The notes under the pieces: model-generated
The model's input: the letters and a program-made list of their open reading frames with translations, nothing else
Databases searched by the model: none
What the model was told of the DNA's origin: nothing
Made by a program: the position numbers and the translations under genes
NCBI RefSeq assembly: GCF_014649775.1
Contig: NZ_BMTR01000001.1
Span: 496,001 to 560,000, forward strand
Length of the DNA stretch: 64,000 bases
Source of the DNA: Streptomyces longisporoflavus
Lineage (GTDB): Bacteria; Actinomycetota; Actinomycetes; Streptomycetales; Streptomycetaceae
Direction: 5' to 3'
Shown here: positions 53,018-62,055 of the stretch, piece by piece
Layout: every line of letters starts with the position of its first letter
Numbering within the stretch: the first letter of the stretch is position 1

Positions 53018-53042
53018 GCGCCGAAACTCCGAGAGGTGAGTC

Positions 53043-54266
53043 ATGGCAACGACCAACAGACACCGCAAGAAGGCCGGCGGCCGCATGCGCCGGGGCATGG
53101 CCGGCACCGTCGTCGCGGCCGTAGCGGTGGCCGGACTCACCGCGTCGGGCGCACCCGGTGGCCCTCTCGCCGCACCCAGCCGTGACGCCGCCCCCGACAG
53201 CGCCACGGGAGACGACGGCTGGATTCCGCCCGCGGGCCCTTCATCCGACACGTACCACACCGAACTTCCACCCCTGCGAGGCAGTAAAGGCACGTCGGGG
53301 AGCAAGGATGTGGAGACCTCCGAGGTGCGCACCCAGTCCGGCATCCCGGCCACGGTCCTCACCGCCTACCGACGCGCCGAGGATGCCCTGGCCGACACGG
53401 ACCCCGGCTGCCGCCTGCCCTGGCAACTCCTCGCGGCCATCGGCAAGGTGGAGTCCGGACAGGCCCGCGGCGGCCGGGTCGACGACAACGGCACGACCCT
53501 CACCCCCATCCTCGGCCCCGTCCTCAACGGCAACGGCTTCGCCCGGATCTCCGACACGGACGGCGGGGAGTACGACGGCGACGCGACGCACGACCGGGCG
53601 GTGGGGCCGATGCAGTTCATCCCCTCCACCTGGGCCCGTTGGGGCGCCGACGGCAATGAGGACGGCCGCGCCGACCCCAACAACATCCACGACGCCGCGC
53701 TCGCGGCAGCCCGCTACCTGTGCGCGGGCGACCGCGACCTCTCCGTCAAGGCGGACCTGGACCGGGCGATCCTCAGCTACAACCACTCGACCGCCTACCT
53801 GCGCACGGTCCTGGCCTGGCTGGACTTCTACCGCCGCGGCGTCCACGAGGTTCCCGACGGCCGGGGCCCACTGCCGACCAGCCCCGGCCCGGGCGGCAAA
53901 ACCCCGGCAACCCGCCCGAACGGCGGGGACGGCGGCGGCCTGGTCATCGGCCCTCAGCCGGGCAACCCGCCGAACCCGCGCCCCGGCGACTCCGCGTCTC
54001 CCACCCCGACCCGCCCGGGCCCACGCCCCACCGCCCCCGGCCCGCGCCCCGGACCGACGACTCCCGCGCCCACCAATCCGGATCCCACCACCCCGGACTG
54101 CCCCACTCCGTCCCCCTCCGACGACGCGTCCCCGACAGGCGACCCATCGCCCTCCGGCACCCCGACGCCGTCGGATCCCTCTTCCCCTCCGCCCACCCCT
54201 TCACCCACGGGATCGCCATCGCCCTCGCCGACCGACTCGACGCCCCCCGACTCCTGCGCTCCGTAG
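53043..54266 (+). CDS. Secreted lytic transglycosylase-like protein
   Basis: 407-aa exported muralytic protein. A signal peptide or anchor is at residues 14-45. The SLT-like domain is at about 95-275. The catalytic Glu lies in AAIGKVESGQ (about residue 137), followed by GPMQFIPSTWARWGADGNED and LSYNHSTAYLRTVL. A Pro/Thr/Ser-rich tail of about 125 residues ends the protein and may cross the wall. GAGAGGTGAGTC precedes the ATG. It should cut peptidoglycan glycan strands. Confidence 0.87.
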   Translation: MATTNRHRKKAGGRMRRGMAGTVVAAVAVAGLTASGAPGGPLAAPSRDAAPDSATGDDGWIPPAGPSSDTYHTELPPLRGSKGTSGSKDVETSEVRTQSGIPATVLTAYRRAEDALADTDPGCRLPWQLLAAIGKVESGQARGGRVDDNGTTLTPILGPVLNGNGFARISDTDGGEYDGDATHDRAVGPMQFIPSTWARWGADGNEDGRADPNNIHDAALAAARYLCAGDRDLSVKADLDRAILSYNHSTAYLRTVLAWLDFYRRGVHEVPDGRGPLPTSPGPGGKTPATRPNGGDGGGLVIGPQPGNPPNPRPGDSASPTPTRPGPRPTAPGPRPGPTTPAPTNPDPTTPDCPTPSPSDDASPTGDPSPSGTPTPSDPSSPPPTPSPTGSPSPSPTDSTPPDSCAP

Positions 54267-54289
54267 GCACCGCTCGGCAGCCGACGCAC

Positions 54290-55261
54290 TCACACGCTGA
54301 TGACGAGCTTGCCGCGGGGGTGCCCCTTCTCCAAATGGCGTACGGCAGCCGGGGCTTCGGCAAGTGGGTAGGTGCGGTCGATGACCGGGGTGATCGCTTT
54401 CGCCTCGGCGAGAGTTCTGAGGGTCAGCAGGGCTGGTTGCCGGACAGCTGCGAACACCGGGCGGAAGGTCTGGCCCACGAAGGCGGACAGCACGAGAGCG
54501 CGCGCCCAGCGGTCCATGCCGCCGAGTACGGGACCGCCGTTCTCGCCGCCGACGAAAGCGACCGTGCCGTGCGGGGCGAGGGCACGGCGCAGAAGGGAGA
54601 GAGGCCGGTTGCCCGCGGCGTCCAGGATGAAGTCGTAGCGGACGGACCGGTCGGTGATCTCCTCGTGGGTGTAGTCGATGACGTCGGCGGCGCCGAGGGA
54701 GCGGAGCATGTCGTGCGCGTCGGGGCCGCAGACGCCGGTGACCCGGGCGCCGTAGTGGACGGCGAGTTGGACGGCGTACGTCCCGACACCGCCGGAAGCC
54801 CCGATGACCAGGACTTTCTGGCCGGGGCCCGGGCTCGTCACGGCGAGGGCCTGGAGCGCGGTGATACCGGAGACGGGCAGCGCGGCGGCCTCTTCGAAGG
54901 ACAGGGAGGCGGGTTTGGGGGCGAGCCGGTTGCCCTTGCCGCACGCGTACTCGGCGAAAGACCCGTCACACTCGCCGAAGACCTCGTCCCCGGCCTTCAC
55001 GCCGCGCACCTTCGCGCCGACCGCTTCGACCGTCCCGGCGGCATCCCAGCCACGGACCCGGTGACTGGGCCGCCGGAGTCCGATCTGCGGACTGAGGCGG
55101 GCGATATAGGGCCGCCCTGTCATGAGGTGCCAGACGCTCGGATCCACGCCGGCCGCGTGGATCCGGACGAGCACCTCGTCCTCGCCGGGCGTGGGGCGGT
55201 CGATGTCCCGCAGACGCAGCAACTCCGCGGTTCCGAACCTGTCCTGGACGATGGCCTTCAT
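54290..55261 (-). CDS. NAD(P)-dependent zinc-type alcohol dehydrogenase / quinone oxidoreductase
   Basis: 323-aa medium-chain dehydrogenase. The N-terminal GroES-like part is MKAIVQDRFG through EVFGECDGSFAEYA. The Rossmann motif is VLVIGASGGVGTYAVQLA at about residue 150. The catalytic zinc Cys/His set is missing, so it is of the quinone-oxidoreductase type. GGGGAGGGCCCG precedes the ATG. It converges on the transglycosylase with 23 bp between stops. Confidence 0.88.
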   Translation of the reverse strand: MKAIVQDRFGTAELLRLRDIDRPTPGEDEVLVRIHAAGVDPSVWHLMTGRPYIARLSPQIGLRRPSHRVRGWDAAGTVEAVGAKVRGVKAGDEVFGECDGSFAEYACGKGNRLAPKPASLSFEEAAALPVSGITALQALAVTSPGPGQKVLVIGASGGVGTYAVQLAVHYGARVTGVCGPDAHDMLRSLGAADVIDYTHEEITDRSVRYDFILDAAGNRPLSLLRRALAPHGTVAFVGGENGGPVLGGMDRWARALVLSAFVGQTFRPVFAAVRQPALLTLRTLAEAKAITPVIDRTYPLAEAPAAVRHLEKGHPRGKLVISV

Positions 55262-55500
55262 CGGGCCCTCCCCGACCGCCGTATCGAAAGAACTCCCTCG
55301 GATGGTCGTCGGAGAGCGCGCCCTTGGCCAGAGCGGGGAGCGAGTTGTTCGCGACCCGGCCGGCGGAACCGTCACATGCCTTTCAACTGACCCGCCTGAC
55401 CCGCCTGGCCTTGAGTCGATGGTCGTTAGCGGGCCTTGCTCTGCGTTCAGGCCGACATCTCCGGGGCGACGGCCTGGCGACTCGCCGCAAGACCAGTCCA

Positions 55501-56469
55501 TCAGGCAGCATCGCCGGGCTCTTCCGCGGCCTTCCGCTGTCCGGGGGTGCTCGGCCGTTGCCGGGGGGCGTCAACTTCCTTGGTGCCGAAGCCAGTTGAC
55601 CCGGCCGGCGGAGCCATGCGACGCAGCAGGGAGCCGGCGGCAAGGGCCATCACGAACATCACCACCGCGTACACCGCGGACGGGATGGCCATGCGCGTGC
55701 TGTCAAGGAGCGAGGGACTGAGCGCGATGGCCATCGCCAGTGTGGTGTTGTGCATGCCGATCTCGAAGCAGGTGGCGACGGACTGCCGGTGATCGCCGCG
55801 CGCAAGACGGGTAGCCCCATAGCCCGTGGTGAGGGAGATCGCCGCGAAGAGGACGACGACGAGGCCGACGTCGGCGAGGTAGCCCGCGATGTTGTTCCGC
55901 TCCGCGACGACCGCGACGATGATGATGACGACCAGCGCGGCCACCGCCGTCACCTTGACTGCGCGGGTGGAGCGTTCCGCGAAGCCCGGGTAGCGGTGGC
56001 GGGTGAGCATCCCGGCCGCTACCGGTACCAGGACGACGAGGAAGACCTGCAGTGTCTTGTCGAAGCGCAGACCCAGCGCCTCGTCCGTACCGCTCATGAA
56101 GTGGTCGAGGGAGAGGTTCACGACGATGGGCAGGGTGGCGACGGCGATGACGGAGTTGATGGCGGTCAGCGTGATGTTGAGGGCGACGTCGCCGCCGAAG
56201 AGGTGACTGAAGATGTTGGCCATCGTGCCGCCGGGGGAGGCCGCGAGCAGCATCATGCCGACGGCGAGTTCCGGGCCGAGGCCGAAGGCCAGGACCAGGC
56301 CCAGGCAGGCGGCGGGCAGCAGCACCAGCTGGCAGCAGAGGGCGACGGCCGTCGGCCTCGGGTAGGCGGCGACCCGGCGGAAGTCGGCCACGGTGAGGCC
56401 GAGTCCGAGACCGTACATGATCACGGCGAGGACGAGGGGCAGTAAGTACGTGGTCACCGGCGAGTCCAT
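55501..56469 (-). CDS. BASS-family (bile acid:sodium symporter-like) transporter
   Basis: 322-aa membrane protein with about ten helices. Family features are MYGLGLGLTVADFRRV near the start, LLAASPGGTMANIFSHLFGGD at about 75-95, and CFEIGMHNTTLAMAIALS at about 245-262. GGAGGTATCC precedes the ATG. The natural substrate (an organic anion) is unknown. It lies 239 bp upstream of the dehydrogenase on the same strand; that gap contains no gene. Confidence 0.88.
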   Translation of the reverse strand: MDSPVTTYLLPLVLAVIMYGLGLGLTVADFRRVAAYPRPTAVALCCQLVLLPAACLGLVLAFGLGPELAVGMMLLAASPGGTMANIFSHLFGGDVALNITLTAINSVIAVATLPIVVNLSLDHFMSGTDEALGLRFDKTLQVFLVVLVPVAAGMLTRHRYPGFAERSTRAVKVTAVAALVVIIIVAVVAERNNIAGYLADVGLVVVLFAAISLTTGYGATRLARGDHRQSVATCFEIGMHNTTLAMAIALSPSLLDSTRMAIPSAVYAVVMFVMALAAGSLLRRMAPPAGSTGFGTKEVDAPRQRPSTPGQRKAAEEPGDAA

Positions 56470-56963
56470 GGATACCTCCGGAGGCGGGGACGAGCGGCCG
56501 CTCCGGGAGATCCACCAGGGCGGTACAGCCCGCGTTCTGCGCGCGAGGGACGAAGCAGGCCGCGCGTTCGCGACCCATGCCTTTCCCCGGCTGTCCCCGT
56601 CACGTGGCGGTGGGCCGGCGGTGTCGGTCCGAGGTTCACGGGAGGGCTCCTTGGCGGAAACCGGCGGGCTCGCGAGCTGTGGGCCTGATTCTCGGTTCAT
56701 GCCGAGGCGTACGACAAGGAGGCGGACGCACCGGTGGTCGCACCGGTGGTCGCCGGCGCTCCGCGGGCACCTGTCGCCGGCGGCGTCGTGATGTTCGCGG
56801 TCGGGCGGAAGCGACGCGTCCAAGCTCCTGCATTCTGGTGATCAGGGGCGTGTCGTGTGGCGGATCGCTTCATATGCCCGGCGGCAGTCCTATGTTTCCG
56901 GCACAGCGCAGAAGTTCGGGCTCCCTCGACAAGCCCGGCGCGTCACCAAGGAGAGACGAAATA
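56470..56963. other. Divergent intergenic region
   Basis: 494 bp between the BASS transporter and the SH3 protein. The frames through it look like shadows and I see no clear promoter or repeat, except the ribosome site AAGGAGAG just before 56964. Confidence 0.5.
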
Positions 56964-57578
56964 ATGGTTCGTAGTGCTGTGAGCGGGTGTGCTGTGGTGG
57001 CTCTCGCCTCTGTGGCGTTCACTGGTGTTGCGCCGGCATCGGCGTCCGATGCCCCGACGATGGAGCCGAGGGTCACGGTCACCCCGTCCACGGTCAAGCA
57101 GAAGACCGTGGTCACGGTGAAGGTCGTAGGCGCTCCCAAGACCTGTCGCTCGGTCCAGGCGAAGTCCGACGCCTTCACCAGGCCGGTGTCGCTGACGAAG
57201 AAGACCAAGCCCCTGATGTACACGGGCCGGGCCGCGGTGAGCGGGAAGGCCGCTCCCGGCAGCCACCAGGTCGTGGTGGGCGGCGTCGGCTGCGGCAAGT
57301 GGGTGGCGAAGACGAATCTGACCGTTCCGGCCCCGAACAGGTCGAAGGTGGTCAAGGGCACCGTCACCTCGAAGGTCGGCCTCTTCGTACGTCGCCAGCC
57401 GACCTCCGCCTCGCCGGTCGCCGGGACCGTCCGCTACCGCCAGACCATCGACCTGGTCTGCAAGAAGGCCGGTCAGCCGGTGGCCGGCAACCGTACCTGG
57501 TACCGGGTCGCCATGCCCAAGGGCTGGGTCACCGCTCGCTACGTCAAGGCCGCTGGCGTAGTGCCCAACTGCAGGTGA
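56964..57578 (+). CDS. Secreted SH3-like domain protein
   Basis: 204-aa exported protein. The signal peptide (VSGCAVVALASVAFTGVAPA) is cut near SASDAP. A beta-rich domain at about 35-125 is followed by an SH3b-type domain at about 130-200 (GLFVRRQPTSASPVAG, WYRVAMPKGWVTARYVK). SH3b domains often bind cell-wall peptides. AAGGAGAG precedes the ATG. No enzyme motif is seen. Confidence 0.8.
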   Translation: MVRSAVSGCAVVALASVAFTGVAPASASDAPTMEPRVTVTPSTVKQKTVVTVKVVGAPKTCRSVQAKSDAFTRPVSLTKKTKPLMYTGRAAVSGKAAPGSHQVVVGGVGCGKWVAKTNLTVPAPNRSKVVKGTVTSKVGLFVRRQPTSASPVAGTVRYRQTIDLVCKKAGQPVAGNRTWYRVAMPKGWVTARYVKAAGVVPNCR

Positions 57579-57657
57579 CCGAAGGGGCCTTGGCCCCGGG
57601 GTGAGAATCGCATCATCCGGCCGCCGCGCGGTTGCGTCGAGCGGCCGAAGCAGTGAA

Positions 57658-57701
57658 GGGCCCCGCGCCCACGGAGTGCTCTGTCCGTGGACACGGGGCC
57701 C
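57658..57701. terminator. Bidirectional terminator hairpin
   Basis: GGGCCCCG pairs with CGGGGCCC, and inside it CCACGGA pairs with TCCGTGG, between the convergent SH3 and YeeE/YedE genes. Confidence 0.75.
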
Positions 57702-57722
57702 CACGCCGATGTGGGGCGGAGG

Positions 57723-59003
57723 TCAGCAGACGCTGTCCGTCGGCTTCGGGTTGCCCAGGCCGAACAGCGGACGCAGGCGCAGGCCGGCCCAGGTACCGAG
57801 GATCGCTACGGCGCCCCAGATCCAGCCGTGCAGGGAGCCCGAAGCAATGCCCGCCAGGTAGGCGCCGATGTTGCAGCCGCCGGCGAGACGCGCGCCGACG
57901 CCCATCAGGATGCCGCCGATGACGGCCGCGAGCGCGGTGCGGGCAGGGATGCCGCGGTGCAGCTGCCACACGCCGCCGGCGGCCGCGGCGACGGCCGCGC
58001 CGACCATGATGCCGATGTCGGTCAGACTGTTCTTGTCGGCGAGGACAGGCCCCGACAACTGAGCCGCGTTGCCGGGCTGTTGCCAGAACGCCCAGGTCTC
58101 CGGCGAGCCGCCGAGTGCGCCCGCGACCTTCGAGCCCCACAGGGCGAACGCGCTGGTGACGCCCCACGCGCCGCCCGAGACGAGCAGCACCCCGGCACCG
58201 AGCAGCGAAAGGACCACGGCGCCCACGGCCAGCGGCCAGGAGCCCCGCACCGTACGACGCAGGACGCCGCGTGCGGATGGCGGGGTGCCGACCGGCGGGG
58301 GATTGCGGCGGGCCTGCACCGCACGTGCGATGAACCAGATCCCGGCGAGCACCGCGATCGTCACTGCCCAGGAGCCGAACCAGCCGACGTGGTCGGAGAG
58401 CACGTACGGGTCGAGCGCGGGCAGGTCGTTCCAGAGGCCGAACTGCCAGGCGGCGAGCGTGGAGCCGGTGATGAAGCCGAAGAGGGTGAGCACGATCGTG
58501 CCCTGGCCGGAGCCGACGGCGAAGAGGGTGCCGGAGGCGCAGGCGCCGCCGAGCTGCATGCCGATGGCGAAGAGGAAGGCCCCGACGAGCAGCGCCACGC
58601 CGATCGGCCCGGCGCTGGGCGCCGGCACCGACCCGAACAGGCCGCTGCCGGTGCCGATGACCAGGGCGAAGAGCGTCGCGGTGGTGCCGAGGAGCAGGGT
58701 GTGGGCACGCAGCCCTGTGCCGTTGCCGACGGCCACCAGCTGCCGCCAGGCGGAGGTGAAACCGAAACGGGAGTGGAACAGCGCGAAACCCAGTCCGAGG
58801 CCGAGCAGCAGCAGGACACCCGGCTTGGCCCCGTGCTCCGCGAAGACGTAGCCGGCGAGCCCGGCACCGATGACGCCGGCGACCGCCAGCGGCACCCGCC
58901 GGACCGGCGGCGAGGCCTCGGCCGGAGGGACGGGGGCGGAGGTGGGGGCGGGGGTGAGCAGGGCGGTCCTGGGCGGCGCCCCGGCATCGGCAGCGGTGGT
59001 CAA
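57723..59003 (-). CDS. YeeE/YedE-family transporter (thiosulfate uptake-like)
   Basis: 426-aa polytopic membrane protein with the duplicated YeeE/YedE half. Each half has a conserved Cys motif: GMQLGGACASGTLFAVGSGQ and GVGARLAGGCNIGAYLAGIA. RFGFTSAWRQ lies near residue 80. In the TsuA members such cysteines pass thiosulfate across the membrane. The partner TsuB/sulfurtransferase gene is not adjacent. Confidence 0.87.
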   Translation of the reverse strand: MTTAADAGAPPRTALLTPAPTSAPVPPAEASPPVRRVPLAVAGVIGAGLAGYVFAEHGAKPGVLLLLGLGLGFALFHSRFGFTSAWRQLVAVGNGTGLRAHTLLLGTTATLFALVIGTGSGLFGSVPAPSAGPIGVALLVGAFLFAIGMQLGGACASGTLFAVGSGQGTIVLTLFGFITGSTLAAWQFGLWNDLPALDPYVLSDHVGWFGSWAVTIAVLAGIWFIARAVQARRNPPPVGTPPSARGVLRRTVRGSWPLAVGAVVLSLLGAGVLLVSGGAWGVTSAFALWGSKVAGALGGSPETWAFWQQPGNAAQLSGPVLADKNSLTDIGIMVGAAVAAAAGGVWQLHRGIPARTALAAVIGGILMGVGARLAGGCNIGAYLAGIASGSLHGWIWGAVAILGTWAGLRLRPLFGLGNPKPTDSVC

Positions 59004-59098
59004 GGGGGTCTCCGGGAACGGGAGGGGGGAGTCGGACAGGCGTGGCTCGCGTGAGCGCGGAGCGAGGCGTCAGCGGCGAGAGGCCGCGGCGCTGGGCG

Positions 59099-59200
59099 TC
59101 AGCGGCGACAGAGCGCGTCGTCGACGCTCCACGGCGTGGCCGCGAAGAGCGCGAGAGCGAGCTGACTGGCAGGTCCGGACATGCGCACCACCATAGGCAT
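59099..59200 (-). CDS. Possible 33-aa leader peptide upstream of YeeE/YedE gene
   Basis: A frame MPMVVRMSGPASQLALALFA ending DDALCRR lies 96 bp upstream of the transporter on the same strand. An upstream ATG would add ten residues. A Cys codon near the end could allow cysteine-sensitive attenuation, as with other sulfur genes. The ribosome site is weak, so this is tentative. Confidence 0.25.
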   Translation of the reverse strand: MPMVVRMSGPASQLALALFAATPWSVDDALCRR

Positions 59201-59223
59201 CCCTGCGGAGATCCCGTAGCGCC

Positions 59224-59252
59224 GTCTCATATAGAGGACGCTCGTATGAGAC
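59224..59252. promoter_or_regulatory. 8-bp inverted repeat upstream of YeeE/YedE gene
   Basis: GTCTCATA and TATGAGAC are perfect complements separated by 13 bp. The position, 221 bp upstream of the transporter gene, fits an operator for a dimeric repressor. Confidence 0.45.
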
Positions 59253-59509
59253 AGCGGGACGGAGGGACGGTGGAGAGGCGGAGCTGAGCGGGTTGGTAGT
59301 ACGAGGCGCCGAAGCCCGACGGGCGCCCCGGTCCCGGCCCGGCCGCTTGCCCGCCGGCGCTTCGCGAGCAAGCGCCGTCTCGGCCGGTTGGCCCACGTCC
59401 GTCTGACCCGGGTGGGTGATGCGGCTGGTTCCTTCGGGGCACGGGTGTTATGGCGGTCACCGGCCGGAGAACGAGTTGAGTGTTCGCCTCCACCTGAAGG
59501 AGCACAACC

Positions 59510-59746
59510 ATGCGTGTTCGTACTGCTTTTGCCGCCGCTGCTCTGGCCGCCACCGCCCTTCTCGGCGGCGCCGGTGCCGCCGCTGCCGACTCCGGCGCGG
59601 AAGGCGGCGCCGTCAAGTCCCCCGGCGTCCTGTCCGGCAACGTTGTCCAGGTCCCCGTACACGTCCCGGTCAACGCCTGCGGCCTGAGTGTGGACGTCGT
59701 CGGACTGCTCAACCCGGCGTCGAACAACCTCTGCGTCAACAAGTGA
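59510..59746 (+). CDS. Short chaplin
   Basis: 78-aa secreted hydrophobic protein. The signal peptide (AAALAATALLGGAGAAAADS) precedes one chaplin domain. That domain has GNVVQVPVHVPVNACG and VVGLLNPASNNLCVN, with the two cysteines that form a disulfide. Chaplins assemble into amyloid-like fibres that let aerial hyphae leave the medium. AAGGAGCACAACC precedes the ATG. No sorting signal, so it is of the short type. Confidence 0.93.
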   Translation: MRVRTAFAAAALAATALLGGAGAAAADSGAEGGAVKSPGVLSGNVVQVPVHVPVNACGLSVDVVGLLNPASNNLCVNK

Positions 59747-59790
59747 CCATGCGCATCGGATCGTAGGGAGCGCCGGTTCCCTGTGGTCGG

Positions 59791-59830
59791 GCCGGACACG
59801 CCGCTCTCCCTTATGGGCGGCGTGCCCGGC
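59791..59830 (+). terminator. Terminator hairpin after the chaplin gene
   Basis: GCCGG-A-CACGCCGC (59791-59804) pairs with GCGGCGTG-C-CCGGC (59817-59830) with one mismatch and a 12-nt loop. Confidence 0.6.
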
Positions 59831-59902
59831 GTTGGTGTTCCGGGCGGGCGGCGTGCGGAAAACACGTTGTTCCGGCGGGGAGGCCGCCCGGATCATGTGG
59901 GC

Positions 59903-60889
59903 ATGAGGCGACGTGTTACCGCAGCGAACCCGGGAGCGCCCGCGGCTGCGGGCGTGCGCATGGAGTGGCGGGCCGTTCCCGTGGCGGTGCGGAACCTCGT
60001 CGAGACGCGCTTGGGCTCCCCGGTGCGCAGTGCCGTGTCCCAGCACGCGGGCTTCTCGCCCGGTGTCGCCGCGCGGGTGCGCCTTGCCGATGGCCGGCGG
60101 GTCTTCCTGAAGGCTGTGGGACCCGAACCGAACCCCGACTCTCCCGGCATGCACCGTGCCGAGGCGCACATCACGGCGGCTCTGCCCGCCACCGCTCCTG
60201 TGCCCCCGCTGCTGATGGCGCTGGAATTCGAGGGCTGGGTGGTGTTGGCCTTCGAGGACGTGGCGGGGAAGATGCCGGCCCAGCCATGGCAGACCGACCA
60301 ACTCCTGCGTGTGCTCGCGGCAGCCGCGGACATGTCGGCGCTGCTGGACCCCTCGCCGGTCGAGGCGCCCACGGTCGCCGAGCGGTTCGGCGACAAGTTT
60401 CAGGGCTGGGGGCGTCTGGCTGCGGCGTTCGAGGAGCATGCCGACGACCTGGCTTGGCTCGACCCCTGGGCGCGCCGCAATCTCGGGCGGCTCGCCGAGC
60501 TGGAGGGCGGCTGGCGGGCCGCCGCAGCCGGTAGGGGCCTGGTCCACGGAGATCTGCGGGCGGACAACGTACTGCTGACCGAAGACAGGGTCATCTTCGT
60601 CGACTGGCCCGCGGCGGCAGTCGGGGCTTCTCGGTTCGACGTGATCGCCATGGGGCCGAGTGTGGTCATGCAGGGCGGCCAGGACCTGATTCCTCTTCTC
60701 GACGAGCACCTTGACGCCCGAGGTGCTCCTTCCGAGAACGTCACCGTGGTCCTGGTCGCTGTGGCCGGCTTCTTCCTTCACCAGTCCGTCCAGGCCGCGC
60801 CGCCCGGGCTGCCGACACTGCGTGCGTTCCAGGGTGCTCAGGGCGAAGCGGCGCTCCGCTGGTTGCGTCGGCGGACACGGTGGAGTTAG
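59903..60889 (+). CDS. Aminoglycoside phosphotransferase-family kinase-like protein
   Basis: 328-aa protein of the APH fold. The catalytic loop reads GLVHGDLRADNVLLT at about 213-227, followed by VIFVDWP, which replaces the DxD/DFG-like metal site. The Lys region is RVFLKAVG at about 68-75. Small-molecule phosphorylation is expected, but the substrate and any resistance role are unknown. The start at MRRRVT was chosen; there is no strong ribosome site. Confidence 0.8.
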   Translation: MRRRVTAANPGAPAAAGVRMEWRAVPVAVRNLVETRLGSPVRSAVSQHAGFSPGVAARVRLADGRRVFLKAVGPEPNPDSPGMHRAEAHITAALPATAPVPPLLMALEFEGWVVLAFEDVAGKMPAQPWQTDQLLRVLAAAADMSALLDPSPVEAPTVAERFGDKFQGWGRLAAAFEEHADDLAWLDPWARRNLGRLAELEGGWRAAAAGRGLVHGDLRADNVLLTEDRVIFVDWPAAAVGASRFDVIAMGPSVVMQGGQDLIPLLDEHLDARGAPSENVTVVLVAVAGFFLHQSVQAAPPGLPTLRAFQGAQGEAALRWLRRRTRWS

Positions 60890-60911
60890 CGGGGGACGTG
60901 GGGCTGTCCGG

Positions 60912-61871
60912 TCAGTGGGCGAAGCCCCAGTCGAGCATTTTGGTGGCGTCGTCGAAGCGGCTCTTGTCGGTCCCGATGATCGCGCCGACCAGGGTGCGGT
61001 TGTCCCGCTCGGCGGCGAAGACGAGGGAGTAGCCGGCCTCGGCACCGCTGCCGGTCTTGATGCCCAGAGCGCCGTCGTAGGTGCTCAGCAGCGCGTTGGT
61101 GTTGTCCCAGGTGTAGTACCGGGTGCGTCCGTTGGCCGCCGGGGCCTCGGTCTTGTACTGCTTGTTCTTCACGATGTCGGCGAACACCGGCTGCAGCATC
61201 GCGCGCTGGCCGAGCTTGGCCATGTCGCGAGCCGTGCTGCGGTTGTCGCCCTGCGAGATGCCGTCGAAGGAGTCGAAGTGCGTGCCGGTCATGCCAAGTT
61301 GCCGCGCTTCGGCGTTCATCTGGCTCTCGAAGTCGGCGATCCGCGCCTCCGTGGTGTCCCCGGTGCCGAAGTGGTCGGCCAGGGCCATCGCGGCGTCCGC
61401 CCCTGACGGGATCAGCATGGCGTGCAGCAACTGCTTGACGGTCAGCTTGTCGCCGAGCTGAAGGTCGGCCGTGCTGGAGCCGGTTTCCGTCACGTAATCG
61501 CGGTACTCCTGCTTCACCGTGATCTGCCGGTCCAGCCACTCCGGGTGCTTGAGCACCACCAAAGCGGTCATGATCTTTGTTGTGCTGGCCATCGAGATGC
61601 TCTCGTCGGCCTTGGGCCCGGCCCACAACTCCCGCTCCTGGCTGCCGTCGCGGGCGTCCAGGAGAAAGGCGTGGTCGGCCTTGACGCTGGGGGCGTCCCG
61701 CGATCCGGTGTCCGGCGCGTCCTGACTCTCGTCGGCGGCGTGTGTGGCATGGGGAGTGGCCGCCTGGGCGAGGCCGCCGGCGGTGATCGGCAGGACGGCT
61801 CCGACGAGCGCGACGGTCGCGATCCGGGCTCCGGTCCGGTGCAGCCTGTTGGGGCGGGCGTGGGAACCCAT
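60912..61871 (-). CDS. D-alanyl-D-alanine carboxypeptidase (PBP, S11-like)
   Basis: 319-aa exported serine peptidase trimming peptidoglycan pentapeptides. The signal peptide is residues 1-38. The active-site SxxK is STTK at about residue 95, the second motif SGA (where SxN is usual) lies in MLIPSGADAAMALAD, and KTG is in GIKTGSG. GGAGGAGATGCCAC precedes the ATG. The domain ends without the C-terminal anchor helix of PBP5. Confidence 0.88.
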   Translation of the reverse strand: MGSHARPNRLHRTGARIATVALVGAVLPITAGGLAQAATPHATHAADESQDAPDTGSRDAPSVKADHAFLLDARDGSQERELWAGPKADESISMASTTKIMTALVVLKHPEWLDRQITVKQEYRDYVTETGSSTADLQLGDKLTVKQLLHAMLIPSGADAAMALADHFGTGDTTEARIADFESQMNAEARQLGMTGTHFDSFDGISQGDNRSTARDMAKLGQRAMLQPVFADIVKNKQYKTEAPAANGRTRYYTWDNTNALLSTYDGALGIKTGSGAEAGYSLVFAAERDNRTLVGAIIGTDKSRFDDATKMLDWGFAH

Positions 61872-62055
61872 GTGGCATCTCCTCCCGGCGCCGGAACGCC
61901 GGCTTGTGTCAGAAACTCGGTGCATGGCGAACCTACTTTGCCGTTCGCGGCCGATTCAAGATCGGTATGTCATAGCCGGGTAACAGGACTCACCCGTATG
62001 AAGATGCGGTGCAGAGAAGTGACAGATCCGAGGAGGCCGGCGGGCAGGGCCAGTC

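Larger units (their letters stand above)
59004..59509. other. Divergent intergenic region with inverted repeats
   Basis: 506 bp between the YeeE/YedE gene and the chaplin gene. It holds a possible small minus-strand ORF, the inverted repeat at 59224-59252 and a hairpin at 59355-59377 (CGGCGCTT/AAGCGCCG). No larger gene is supported. Confidence 0.55.

Noticed and set aside
59099..61045. 648-aa minus-strand ORF opposite the chaplin and APH-like genes
   Set aside because: It has low-complexity composition and covers a clear chaplin and kinase-like gene on the other strand; only its last 33 codons were considered, tentatively, as a leader peptide.
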